Shown: piece after piece, positions 26,745 through 34,654 of the stretch
Layout: every line of letters begins with the position of its first letter
How positions within the stretch are numbered: the first letter of the stretch is position 1
NCBI RefSeq assembly: GCF_003570885.1
Contig: NZ_QXJC01000001.1
Span: 186,001-250,000 of the forward strand
DNA from: Simplicispira hankyongi
GTDB taxonomy: Bacteria; Pseudomonadota; Gammaproteobacteria; Burkholderiales; Burkholderiaceae_C
Length of the DNA stretch: 64,000 nt
Direction of reading: 5' to 3'
Made by a program: the position numbers and the translations under genes
Notes under the pieces: generated by a model
Database searches by the model: none
Told to the model about the DNA's origin: nothing
What the model saw: the letters and a program-made list of their open reading frames with translations, nothing else

Positions 26745-27906
26745 CGGCAGCGGCCTGTGCGGCAGCGCCCGAGAGCCGTGGTGCCGCCCGCGTCTTCCAC
26801 CACAGCCCGACCAGGCAGGCACAGAACAGGGCCAGCAACGTGCCCAGGTAGGGCATGACGTCGGCGAGCGGCGCGCCCAGTTGGTTCAAGCGCAGCGATG
26901 CCTGCACGCCTGCGGTACTGGGAATCAGCCAGCGCAGCCATTGCAAGGGCAGGGGAAGCGCCTCTACAGGCCAGGAGAAACCCGCCAGAAAGACCATGGG
27001 CAGCGTGGTAAACAGCAGCACCTGCAGCGCACGTTCGCGGTTGCCAAAACACAGGCCCAGCAGCATGCCCAGCGCGGCGTTGGTGGGCACGTAGCACAGC
27101 AGCAGCACCAGCGCGCCCCAGGGGTTGCCGCCGCGCGGGTAGTCCTGCCAGGTGAAGATCCAGCCGAAATAAAGCAGCCCGCTCATCAGCCCCAGTGTGC
27201 ACAGCGCCAGCAGGCGCGCCACCCAGACACTGCGTGGCGCGCGGTGCTCGCCGCGCTCGACCCAGGTGCCGGCCAGCATGGCCGCGCCCATCAGCAAGGT
27301 TTGCTGCAGGATCAGCAGCGCCACGGCGGGCACCACGTAGCTGCCATAGCCCTCGGTGGGGTTGAACAGGGCCACGGTCTGCAACTGCACCGGGCTGCGG
27401 CTGGCGCGCGCCTGCAGCGCGCTTTGGCCGTGCGCCTCCAGCATGCGGATTTCGACGGCTGCCGAGGCGGTGCCGACGGCTTCGGCAAAGCCACGCTGCA
27501 CCGCTTTGTTGATGAGGGCATAGGCGCCATTGGCTTGCACATTGACCACGGCCGCCTCGCTGCGCAGCACCTTGCGCTGCAGGTCGGCGGGGAGCACGGC
27601 GTAGCCGCCAATGGCGCCGCTCCACAGCGCCTCGCGCGCTTCGTGCTCGTCGCCGGTGACGAGCGTGACGGCGATGTTGGGATCGGCCTGCGCCAGCCGT
27701 GTGATCTGGCGCGAGAGGCTGGAGTGATCGAGGTCCACCACCGCCACTGGCATCTGCGTGGCCACCTCGGTGGCGTAGAACCAGGGGTAGAAAAAGCCGT
27801 ACAACACAGGTGCGGCGACCAGCAGCAGGACCACGCCCTGGTCGCGCACGACCCCCCGCAGAGCGTCGTACCAGGCGCACAGGGCGCGTTTGAACCAGGA
27901 TCTCAT
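26716..27906 (-). CDS. ABC-2 type transporter permease (second of pair)
   Basis: 396 residues from ATG 27906, which overlaps the TGA of the preceding permease gene (ATGA). One N-terminal membrane helix (GVVLLLVAAPVLYGFFYPWF), a periplasmic domain of about 150 residues (MPVAVVDLDHSSLSRQITRL, GGYAVLPADLQRKVL), then five or six helices including VFLAGFSWPVEALPLPLQWL. This is the YhhJ/YbhR type of ABC-2 export permease. No ATPase gene accompanies it. It is the last gene of TolC-HlyD-permease-permease. Confidence 0.88.
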   Translation of the reverse strand: MRSWFKRALCAWYDALRGVVRDQGVVLLLVAAPVLYGFFYPWFYATEVATQMPVAVVDLDHSSLSRQITRLAQADPNIAVTLVTGDEHEAREALWSGAIGGYAVLPADLQRKVLRSEAAVVNVQANGAYALINKAVQRGFAEAVGTASAAVEIRMLEAHGQSALQARASRSPVQLQTVALFNPTEGYGSYVVPAVALLILQQTLLMGAAMLAGTWVERGEHRAPRSVWVARLLALCTLGLMSGLLYFGWIFTWQDYPRGGNPWGALVLLLCYVPTNAALGMLLGLCFGNRERALQVLLFTTLPMVFLAGFSWPVEALPLPLQWLRWLIPSTAGVQASLRLNQLGAPLADVMPYLGTLLALFCACLVGLWWKTRAAPRLSGAAAQAAAATPASPAQG

Positions 27907-29081
27907 CAAAGTTTCCCCCAACTGCGCGGCTGGCCCAGCGTGCGCTGCAGCAGCGGGATGCACAGCGAGAACGCGAGCAGGGTGGCCACCAGCAGGCCGG
28001 CCATGGTGGCGGCGCTGGTGGCAATCGGCGCGCCCATTTGCAATTGCCCGGTTTGCAGGGCGATGTAGTGGGTGAAGGGCATGGCCAGCGCCCAGGCGCG
28101 GGCGCTGGGCGACATGGCCAGCAGCGGGTAGGCCACGCCGCTGAAGGCAAAGGCCGGTGCCGAGAAAAAGCCCGTGCCCGACAGCGCCATGCGCAGCGAG
28201 CGCGTGGCCGCCGCCAGCAGCGCACCCAGCGCGATGGACAGCCCCACCAGCAGTGCCATGCCGGCGGCAACCCAGGGGAGGCTGCCAGCCGCGTGCCAGC
28301 CCCGGCCCCAGGTCAGCCACACCAGCGAGAGCAGACCGACCAGCGTCAGGCTGATCCAGGGCCAGAGCAGCTTGCCCAGCAGCGCGCCGGCGGTGCGGGC
28401 GGCGCAGGTGCTGTGCCCGAGCCAGTCGCCCAGGCTGCTCTCGCGCAGTTCACGGCCTACCGTCCAGGCGCCGGCCGTCATGGCCAGGATGTGCAGCAAG
28501 GCGGGAATCAGGGCCGATGCCAGAAACAGCTCGTAGTTGCCGGCCACGTTGAACAGGCCGACGAGCTGCGTGTGGATGGGGTCCATGCTGACCCGCGCAG
28601 CCAGGGTCGATTCGCCCCGTTTGGCGCGCGCTGCGAGTTCCACGCCGGCCGAGAGCGTGCCCACGGCCATGCGCACATCGCGCTGGATCAGGCCCGAATG
28701 CGTGCCCAGTTGCGCGTTGTGCAGCAGCGTAACAGTGCCGACGCGGCCTTGCTTGACGTCGCGTGAAAAGCCGCGCGGCACCACCACCACGGCGTCAATG
28801 TCCATGCTGCGCAGGGCCGCCTGCGCCTCCAGACTGCCGTTCACGGGGCGCGCCACGTGCAGGCCGGGCGTGGCGTCCAGCATGCGCGTGAGCTGGCGCG
28901 AGAGGGTGGAATGGTCTTCGTCCTGCACGCCGATGGGCAGGCCGTGCGGCACGCCGGCAGAAAAGATCCACCACATCAGCGCCACGGCCAGCAGCGGCAC
29001 CCAGGTGATCATGGCCAGATCCCAGGGGCTGCGCGCCAGGCGCTGGGCTTCGCGCCGGGCACTGTGTACTATTGAATTCAT
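27906..29081 (-). CDS. ABC-2 type transporter permease (first of pair)
   Basis: 391 residues. Same plan as its partner: N-terminal helix (DLAMITWVPLLAVALMWWIF), periplasmic domain with IGVQDEDHSTLSRQLTRML and VVVVPRGFSRDVKQGRVG, and a C-terminal helix bundle with FSGVAYPLLAMSPSARAWAL. The two permeases probably form a heterodimer working with the HlyD-like adaptor and TolC-like channel. Its start codon lies in the tail of a hairpin repeat (AGCTATGAATTC), so the repeat seems to provide the ATG context; no strong Shine-Dalgarno is visible. Confidence 0.88.
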   Translation of the reverse strand: MNSIVHSARREAQRLARSPWDLAMITWVPLLAVALMWWIFSAGVPHGLPIGVQDEDHSTLSRQLTRMLDATPGLHVARPVNGSLEAQAALRSMDIDAVVVVPRGFSRDVKQGRVGTVTLLHNAQLGTHSGLIQRDVRMAVGTLSAGVELAARAKRGESTLAARVSMDPIHTQLVGLFNVAGNYELFLASALIPALLHILAMTAGAWTVGRELRESSLGDWLGHSTCAARTAGALLGKLLWPWISLTLVGLLSLVWLTWGRGWHAAGSLPWVAAGMALLVGLSIALGALLAAATRSLRMALSGTGFFSAPAFAFSGVAYPLLAMSPSARAWALAMPFTHYIALQTGQLQMGAPIATSAATMAGLLVATLLAFSLCIPLLQRTLGQPRSWGKL

Positions 29082-29127
29082 AGCTGTTAGCGCATATGGG
29101 TATTGCGCTAGAGGCCTATTTCTTATG
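29071..29127 (-). repeat. AGCGCTT hairpin repeat, copy 5, filling the HlyD-permease gap
   Basis: On the minus strand: AAATAGGCCTCTAGCGC, loop, GCGCTAACAGCTATGAATTC. It fills the whole 41 bp gap, includes the HlyD stop region on one side and the permease ATG on the other. Confidence 0.7.
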
Positions 29128-30106
29128 TATTTTTAACCAGCACGCTCATGCCGGGGCGGGCGCCGGGCACGGCGGCGAGGGGGCGGGCGCGGACTTCGAA
29201 GGTGCGCACGTCAAAGCCCTGGCCGGCACGCGTGGCGCGCCAGGTGGCAAAGTCTGGCAACACGCTGTTGGCATAGACCTTGAAGCGCACGGTCTGCGAC
29301 CCCAGGGCGGGCAGGGTGGCGTCGAACTCGCTGCCCACGGCAAAGCGCTTGAGCCGGTCTTCGCGCACGTTGAGCACCACCCACTGGTCCGACAGATCGA
29401 CCACCGACACCACGGCCACGCCCTGGGGCGAGAGCTCGCCCACGTGCGCCAGCACCTTGGCCACTTCGCCCGCCACGGGGCTCTTGAGTTCGGTTTCGGC
29501 CTGCGCGGCCTGCACTTCGGCCACCACGCCCGCCACCTGGCGGGCCTGTGCGGCGGCGGCGGCCTGGTCTTCGGGGCGGGCGCCGGCGCGCGCCATGTCG
29601 TACTGCGCCTTGGCGGCGAGCGCCTGGTCGCGGCTGGCCTTGCGGTTGGCGTCGGCCTCGTCGCGCTTTTGCGTGGCGATCAGGCCTTCGCGGGCCAGGC
29701 CTTCGACGCGGCGAAACGAGCTGTCGGCCAGGTCGGCAGCGGTTTGGGCGCGCTGCCAGGTCAGGCGCGCCATTTCAATCTCTTGCGGGCGTGCGCCGTG
29801 TTCGGCCTTGCTGGCCACGGCCTGCGCCGCCGCCTGGGCGGCCGTGGCCTGGGCCATCTTGGCGGCGACTTCGGGGCTGTCCAGCCGCACCAGCGGTGTG
29901 CCCACAGCGATCTGGTCGCCTTCTTTCACCAGCACCTGTGCAATGCGGGCGCTGAGCTTGGGGGCGATATCGGCTTCGCGTGCTTCCATCTGGCCCTGGA
30001 ACACTTCGGGCGCGGGCTGCGACGCGCGCCACAGGCCATAGCCGGTGAAGGCAGCGACGGCCAGGCCGAGGGTGACGGCGGCAGCGGTTTTTGTTTTTGC
30101 GTTCAT
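29123..30106 (-). CDS. HlyD/EmrA family periplasmic adaptor protein
   Basis: 327 residues. A single N-terminal membrane anchor (AAAVTLGLAVAAFTGYGLW), then the lipoyl half-motif EVFQGQMEAREADIAPKLSA and VLVKEGDQIAVGTPLVRLDS, a long alpha-helical hairpin about residues 80-200 rich in Ala/Gln, the second lipoyl half ELKSPVAGEVAKVLAHVGEL, and a beta-barrel domain. It links the inner-membrane permeases to the TolC-like protein. 3 bp after the tolC-like gene; followed by a repeat and then the two permeases. Confidence 0.92.
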   Translation of the reverse strand: MNAKTKTAAAVTLGLAVAAFTGYGLWRASQPAPEVFQGQMEAREADIAPKLSARIAQVLVKEGDQIAVGTPLVRLDSPEVAAKMAQATAAQAAAQAVASKAEHGARPQEIEMARLTWQRAQTAADLADSSFRRVEGLAREGLIATQKRDEADANRKASRDQALAAKAQYDMARAGARPEDQAAAAAQARQVAGVVAEVQAAQAETELKSPVAGEVAKVLAHVGELSPQGVAVVSVVDLSDQWVVLNVREDRLKRFAVGSEFDATLPALGSQTVRFKVYANSVLPDFATWRATRAGQGFDVRTFEVRARPLAAVPGARPGMSVLVKNT

Positions 30107-30109
30107 TTT

Positions 30110-31513
30110 TTAGTTCACCTTGACGTCGGCTCGCGCCATGTAGTTTGCAAATTCATCCGACAGGCCGCTGCTCTCGAGCAGCGCGGCCAGCGCCAGCACA
30201 TAGTCGTGCGCGGCCTGGGCGCGTTCGGTTTGCACCTTGGCGTTGTTCAATTGGGCGTCGATCAGGTCCAGCGTGGTGCTGGTGCCCTCGCGCAGGCCTG
30301 CCTCGCGCAGGCGCAGAACTTCGGCGGCCAGGTCCACACCGGCCTGCTGGGCGAAATACTGGCGCCGGGCTTGCTCCAGCGCCAGCCAGTTCTTTTCGAC
30401 CAGCAGCGCGATGTCGCTGCGGGCCTGTGCGCCGGTGCGCTCGGCCTGATCGATCTGCGCCTGGGAGGAGGCCTCCAAGGCGTTGCGGTCGATGGAATCC
30501 CACAGCGTCCAGCGCACGGCAATGCCGGCCACCCAGTCGGCATTGCCGCTTTTGATTTCGCGCTGGCCAAAGGCAAACACCTGCGGGCGGCGCAGCGCTT
30601 CTTCGGCCTTGTGCAGTTCACTGGCCTGCGCCTTCTTGGCGGCGACTTTGGCCAGGCCTGGGTGGTGCGCAAGGGCGGCGTCTATGAAGTAGGGCAGCGG
30701 CTCGACCGGCTGGCTGATGACAAACAGCGGGCTGGTGGGCTCCAGGCGCTCATCGGCACGGGCTGTTCGGGTGAGCGCGGTGGCGGCCAGGTCGGCGTCG
30801 TCGCGGGCTTTTTGCGCGTTCTTGCGGGCGTCTTCCAGGGCTGAGCGGGCTTGCAGGCGCTCGACTTTGGCGATCACGCCGGCGTCCAGCATCTTTTGCG
30901 CAGCGGCATCGTGCTGCTCGATGCTGTGGAGGGCCGCTTCGCGCAGCGTGGCCGCGCGGTTTGCCAGCTGGGCACCAAAGTAGCGTTGCACCAGCAGCGT
31001 GGCCAGCTCGTCGCTCACGCGCGTGCTGTCGGCTTGCGCTTCTCGGGTACGGGCGTCGGCCACGCCGCGTGCGGCCTGCGTTGCGCCGCCGAGGTAGATC
31101 GGCCAGACGGCGTTGACCGAGGCCGTGGTGTCCGTTTGGTGGCGGTTGAGCGTGTAGCTGGCCGGCAGGTGGGGCAGCTGCGCCACCATGCCGCCCAGTT
31201 GCGGTGGCAGTTGCGCGAGGATGCCCGGCAGCGCCTGTCCCAGCGGGTTCAGGTCCAGGTTCAGGTTGGCGTTGTAGGCGTAGGTGGCGCCGGTCAGGCT
31301 CACGCTGGGGCCGCCCAGGCGCTCGATCGCGTGGCGCTGCTGCGCGGCACTGTCCACCGCCAGGTGCGAGGCGGCCAGCCGGTCGGAGGCATCCACCATG
31401 TGCTGCAAGGCGGTGGAAAAGTCCATGGGCTGTGCAAAGGCCGGTCCGGCCAGCAGACACAGCGTGGCAAGGCTGGTGGTGAAGCGCGCGGTGGGCGCCA
31501 ATTGCGGTTTCAT
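30110..31513 (-). CDS. TolC family outer membrane efflux protein
   Basis: 467 residues with a signal peptide ending near LLAGPAFAQ. Duplicated outer-membrane-efflux-protein pattern: long alpha-helical stretches, beta segments VSLTGATYAYNANLNLDLNP and VNAVWPIYLGGATQAARGVA in the first half, and VAGIAVRWTLWDSIDRNALE in the second; ends with LREAGLREGTSTTLDLIDAQ, the classic TolC tail motif. It forms the outer-membrane exit channel of this export system. First gene of the operon, divergent from a TetR regulator with GTAC-centred operators between. Confidence 0.92.
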   Translation of the reverse strand: MKPQLAPTARFTTSLATLCLLAGPAFAQPMDFSTALQHMVDASDRLAASHLAVDSAAQQRHAIERLGGPSVSLTGATYAYNANLNLDLNPLGQALPGILAQLPPQLGGMVAQLPHLPASYTLNRHQTDTTASVNAVWPIYLGGATQAARGVADARTREAQADSTRVSDELATLLVQRYFGAQLANRAATLREAALHSIEQHDAAAQKMLDAGVIAKVERLQARSALEDARKNAQKARDDADLAATALTRTARADERLEPTSPLFVISQPVEPLPYFIDAALAHHPGLAKVAAKKAQASELHKAEEALRRPQVFAFGQREIKSGNADWVAGIAVRWTLWDSIDRNALEASSQAQIDQAERTGAQARSDIALLVEKNWLALEQARRQYFAQQAGVDLAAEVLRLREAGLREGTSTTLDLIDAQLNNAKVQTERAQAAHDYVLALAALLESSGLSDEFANYMARADVKVN

Positions 31514-31539
31514 GTGGGCGTACGGTGTAGTGGCAAGAA

Positions 31540-31559
31540 TTGGTACTTCGTCGTACCAA
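31540..31559. promoter_or_regulatory. TetR-type operator, site 1
   Basis: TTGGTAC and GTACCAA are perfect 7 bp inverted arms with a 6 bp spacer, 27 bp upstream of the tolC-like start. It shares the GGTAC core with site 2. Confidence 0.65.
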
Positions 31560-31586
31560 GCAGGCGCGAATGATCTGGGAAATATA

Positions 31587-31604
31587 TGGTACTGTCAAGT
31601 ACCA
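31587..31604. promoter_or_regulatory. TetR-type operator, site 2
   Basis: TGGTACT-GTCA-AGTACCA is a perfect 7+4+7 inverted repeat, 22 bp before the tetR start. Together with site 1 it brackets the divergent promoters, the usual layout for a self-regulating TetR repressor. Confidence 0.7.
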
Positions 31605-31609
31605 ATCGT

Positions 31610-31619
31610 CTCGTACGAG
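31610..31619. promoter_or_regulatory. Palindrome CTCGTACGAG next to TetR start
   Basis: Perfect 10 bp palindrome with the same GTAC centre as the two operators, overlapping the ribosome binding region (GAGG) of the tetR gene. Could be a third, weaker site. Confidence 0.4.
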
Positions 31620-31626
31620 GAAAAAG

Positions 31627-32223
31627 ATGAATGAACACGGCAACGATGCCAATACGCACCGCGCCCGCCTGCTCGATGGCATGGCGCGCAGCGTCGCGGA
31701 AAAAGGCTATGCAGAAACGACCATTGCCGACATCGTGCGCCAGGCCGGCGTCTCGCGCCGCACCTTCTACGAACATTTCGGCGACAAGGCCGAGTGCCTG
31801 ATGGCTTTGTACGTGGCCGCCACCGACGAGGCGACCGCCGCGTTGCGTGCCGCGATCAATCCGAGCAGCAACTGGCAATCGCAGGTGGAGCAGGCCATGG
31901 CCGCCTACCTGGCGGCGCTGGCCCGCAACCCGGTGCTGCTGCGCACTTTGTTCATCGACATCCTGGGCCTGGGCGCCAGCGGCCTGGCGGTGCGCAGCCG
32001 GGTGCACCAACAACTGGCGGCCCTGATGCTCGAAGTGGTGAACCAACGCCCCGGCGCCCGCCTGCGCAAATCGCCATTGCAGCCCACCATGGCGCTGGCG
32101 GTGGTGGGCGGCATCCACGAACTGGTGCTGCAGGCCATCGAGCAGGGGCGCGTTCATGAGCTGCACACGCTGGTGGCACCGGCCAGCGCTTTGCTGCGGG
32201 CGGCGATTTCGTCGGAGTTTTAG
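31627..32223 (+). CDS. TetR/AcrR family transcriptional regulator of the efflux operon
   Basis: 198 residues from ATG 31627, with GAGGAAAA 3-10 bp upstream; the frame is open further up but that part contains the operators. N-terminal helix-turn-helix: KGYAETTIADIVRQAGVSRR, TFYEHFGDKAECLMALY. The C-terminal domain (about 60-198) is the ligand-binding/dimer part and has no specific signature. Divergent from the TolC-HlyD-permease operon, with two perfect inverted repeats between, so it most likely represses that operon and itself and is released by an exported compound. Confidence 0.93.
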   Translation: MNEHGNDANTHRARLLDGMARSVAEKGYAETTIADIVRQAGVSRRTFYEHFGDKAECLMALYVAATDEATAALRAAINPSSNWQSQVEQAMAAYLAALARNPVLLRTLFIDILGLGASGLAVRSRVHQQLAALMLEVVNQRPGARLRKSPLQPTMALAVVGGIHELVLQAIEQGRVHELHTLVAPASALLRAAISSEF

Positions 32224-32236
32224 ATCGTGAACGTTC

Positions 32237-34570
32237 TTAGATTCCGTCGCCTGTCTCCAGGCTGTTGCGCAGGGCGGTTTGCGCCACGGCGTCGAGTGCA
32301 CCAGCCACCACGGTCTGCCCGGAAATGACCCGCAGAGTGCCTCGGGCGATCAGCTTGTCGAGCAACCGCCGGGTCATCGATTGGGTGTGGCCATAGGCGT
32401 TGGTGAACAGGAACAGGTTGCCGTGCGATCCAATCCACGACAGCTGTGTGCGCTCCCATTTGTCATTCACCAGCAGGGTGACCCAGGTTCCAACGTCCAT
32501 CGCCAGCGTGGGCGCCGAAGGTGTGGCTGGACGGCGGGCTTCATCGTCTTCAGGGCTTGTGGGCTGGTGGCCCGAGGGCTCGCCCATGAAACCGGATTCG
32601 GCAGCTTCGGATGGCGCAATCCAGGGTTCGTCTGTTTCCAAGGTGGAGGCATTGCTGCGCTTGGGGGGCGTGGGCGCGTTGGACGCGGCTTCTTCCATGC
32701 GACCGGGCACAAAAGCCTGCTGGTGCAACTGCATCAGCAACTCGAAGAACTTATGGGTCTCGGCGGCTGGATAGTCGATGGCGGCAAGGCCGGCATGCAG
32801 TCTGGACAGCAGCTTGGGCACGAGGCGGCCGAGGCGGCCCACGTTGATGCGGGTGAGCTTGGGTTGCGCACTCCAGAGCAGCGCATCGACCGCCTCGCGG
32901 TAGCGCCCCGGGTCGTTGCTGCCACTCTGGTCGCTCAGCCGCGCCTGGGCCATCACCTGGGTCCAGGGGCCCAGGAGGAAACGCGCAATCTCGGCCGGGA
33001 TCGCATCGATTTGGGGCAGTAACCGCATCTCCTGCGACATCCTGGCGGCCAGCAGGTTGCGCTGCTCGGCGTGGCGCAGGGCCTCGATGGCGCGCAGCCG
33101 TTCGTTTTCGCGCTTTTTCTCGCGCGTGGCCCAGGCGTCCAGCAATTGCCCCAGGGCGTGCGCAAAAGGCTCCTGGTCTTCAATGGGCGAGTGGGTCAAT
33201 GGGCCTACCACGTCGATCAGCGGCTGCATGAAGCTCTCGAAACCTTGGGCTTCGAGGCTGTCAAAGGCCAGGCTGCGGTCCGTCATTTCCTGCAGCAGGC
33301 GGCGAGCGGGGTGGTCTTTGTCACTGAAAAATCGTGGGTCGGCTACCGCCAGTTTCAGTAAGGCAGGCTCCAGTTGTTTCACGAGTTGCTGGACCGGCCA
33401 GAGCAGGCGGCCATCGCGCGCGATGTTGTCGAGCATGAGGGCCACCACTTCCATGCTCAAGGCTTGGCCGAGCGCCGTTTTGGCGCTGCGCGGTGCGATG
33501 GCCGTCGCGGCCGGGGTGCTCAGCGGGCCCCGACTGCCCAGGCGTTTCATCATGTGGTCCACCTGCTGCATCTCCTGGAGCGCCTCAAAGGCGGCGGGCA
33601 CCGTGATGTCGAAGTCTGGCGGGGGCGCAGCCACGTTGGACGGTGGGCTCTCGAACTCGCGCGAGAACCGTTCAGAAAATGGCATTTCAGGCGCTGGACC
33701 ATCGGTCAGCTCACCCGTCAGCAAACGGCGCAATTGGTGCAGCGTGAGCCGGGTGGAGTCAGGGCCGGCCGTGGGGGCAGCCTCTGCCGTGGGCTGTGCA
33801 CTGCCCATGCGCCATGGCGCGGTTTCGGGGCCAAACCCCGGTGCGTGGCCTTCTTCGCCTATGGGCTTGATGTAAACGTAGTTGCCGCCTTGCTGGCGCA
33901 CCGCATACCCGGCAGGCTTGATGCCGCTTTCCTGCATCTGCGCGATCAGTTGGAGGTACAGGGCCCGAAGCTCGGCGCCCATGGCCTCGGCCATGTGGGT
34001 CATCCAGTCCCGCCGCACTGTGTCGGACGGCTGCATCTGCCCGACGATGGTTTGCAAGGCCTGCAAAAAAAGCTCGGGTTGCAGGGGATTGTGCCCAGGG
34101 TCCACACTCGATTGCCCTTGCGCCGCACTCATGAGCGCATTGAGCTCGGTCAACGGCGTGGCCACGGCTTCGGTGAGCAGTTGCCTTGCCCGCGCGCGTT
34201 CCACGCTCTCGCTCAGTTGCGATTCGTCCATCAGCTCCAGTTCGTCAAACTGCACCGAGAAAAGCGAGCGTGTTGCCGCTTGCTGCCGGTCGGCGCCTTT
34301 GGCAATCGCCTGCTCCAGGGCGTTGGGAAAACGCTCGCACATGACAAAGCTGACGCGTGCCAAGTGTTGCCGTGCGTGCATCGCGCTGTGGCTCTCGCCG
34401 GGAGTGCGCGCCTGGTCTTCGCGCGCTTGCAAGGCCCTGCGGGTGGATTCGATGGCGCGCTCCAGCAGATGCCCGGACTGCGCCAGCGCGGTGCGCACCA
34501 GTACGGTGTAGACCTCGATATCGGGGCCGGCGGGAGGTGAGGCGCGTTTCATGGGGGTATCTTTCTTCAA
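32237..34570 (-). CDS. DUF1631 family protein
   Basis: 777 residues. Matches the beta/gamma-proteobacterial DUF1631 family: N-terminal RTALAQSGHLLERAIESTRR, a central helical region (LLWPVQQLVKQLEPALLKLA, DPRFFSDKDHPARRLLQEMT), and a C-terminal domain from about 690 (DVGTWVTLLVNDKWERTQLS, GHTQSMTRRLLDKL), reminiscent of a PilZ-like barrel. Cytosolic, mostly alpha-helical. Biochemical function unknown. It lies after a terminator that closes hppA, so it needs its own promoter in the 80 bp gap; tail to tail with the TetR gene (13 bp). Confidence 0.85.
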   Translation of the reverse strand: MKKDTPMKRASPPAGPDIEVYTVLVRTALAQSGHLLERAIESTRRALQAREDQARTPGESHSAMHARQHLARVSFVMCERFPNALEQAIAKGADRQQAATRSLFSVQFDELELMDESQLSESVERARARQLLTEAVATPLTELNALMSAAQGQSSVDPGHNPLQPELFLQALQTIVGQMQPSDTVRRDWMTHMAEAMGAELRALYLQLIAQMQESGIKPAGYAVRQQGGNYVYIKPIGEEGHAPGFGPETAPWRMGSAQPTAEAAPTAGPDSTRLTLHQLRRLLTGELTDGPAPEMPFSERFSREFESPPSNVAAPPPDFDITVPAAFEALQEMQQVDHMMKRLGSRGPLSTPAATAIAPRSAKTALGQALSMEVVALMLDNIARDGRLLWPVQQLVKQLEPALLKLAVADPRFFSDKDHPARRLLQEMTDRSLAFDSLEAQGFESFMQPLIDVVGPLTHSPIEDQEPFAHALGQLLDAWATREKKRENERLRAIEALRHAEQRNLLAARMSQEMRLLPQIDAIPAEIARFLLGPWTQVMAQARLSDQSGSNDPGRYREAVDALLWSAQPKLTRINVGRLGRLVPKLLSRLHAGLAAIDYPAAETHKFFELLMQLHQQAFVPGRMEEAASNAPTPPKRSNASTLETDEPWIAPSEAAESGFMGEPSGHQPTSPEDDEARRPATPSAPTLAMDVGTWVTLLVNDKWERTQLSWIGSHGNLFLFTNAYGHTQSMTRRLLDKLIARGTLRVISGQTVVAGALDAVAQTALRNSLETGDGI

Positions 34571-34591
34571 TCTTGCTCGCCCGGCGCATCG

Positions 34592-34613
34592 AAAAAGGGG
34601 CCGAAGCCCCTTT
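34592..34613 (-). terminator. Rho-independent terminator after hppA
   Basis: On the minus strand AAAGGGGC-TTCG-GCCCCTTTTTC: an 8 bp stem with the stable TTCG tetraloop and a short T-run, 42 bp past the hppA stop. Confidence 0.8.
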
Positions 34614-34654
34614 GTGTCAAAAACCGGTTTTAGCGGCCGGGCAGCCTGTGTGCT

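Noticed and set aside
26716-28320. Extended 534-residue version of the second ABC permease
   Set aside because: The first 138 residues are the other permease gene out of frame; ATG 27906 overlaps the preceding stop and starts the recognisable protein.
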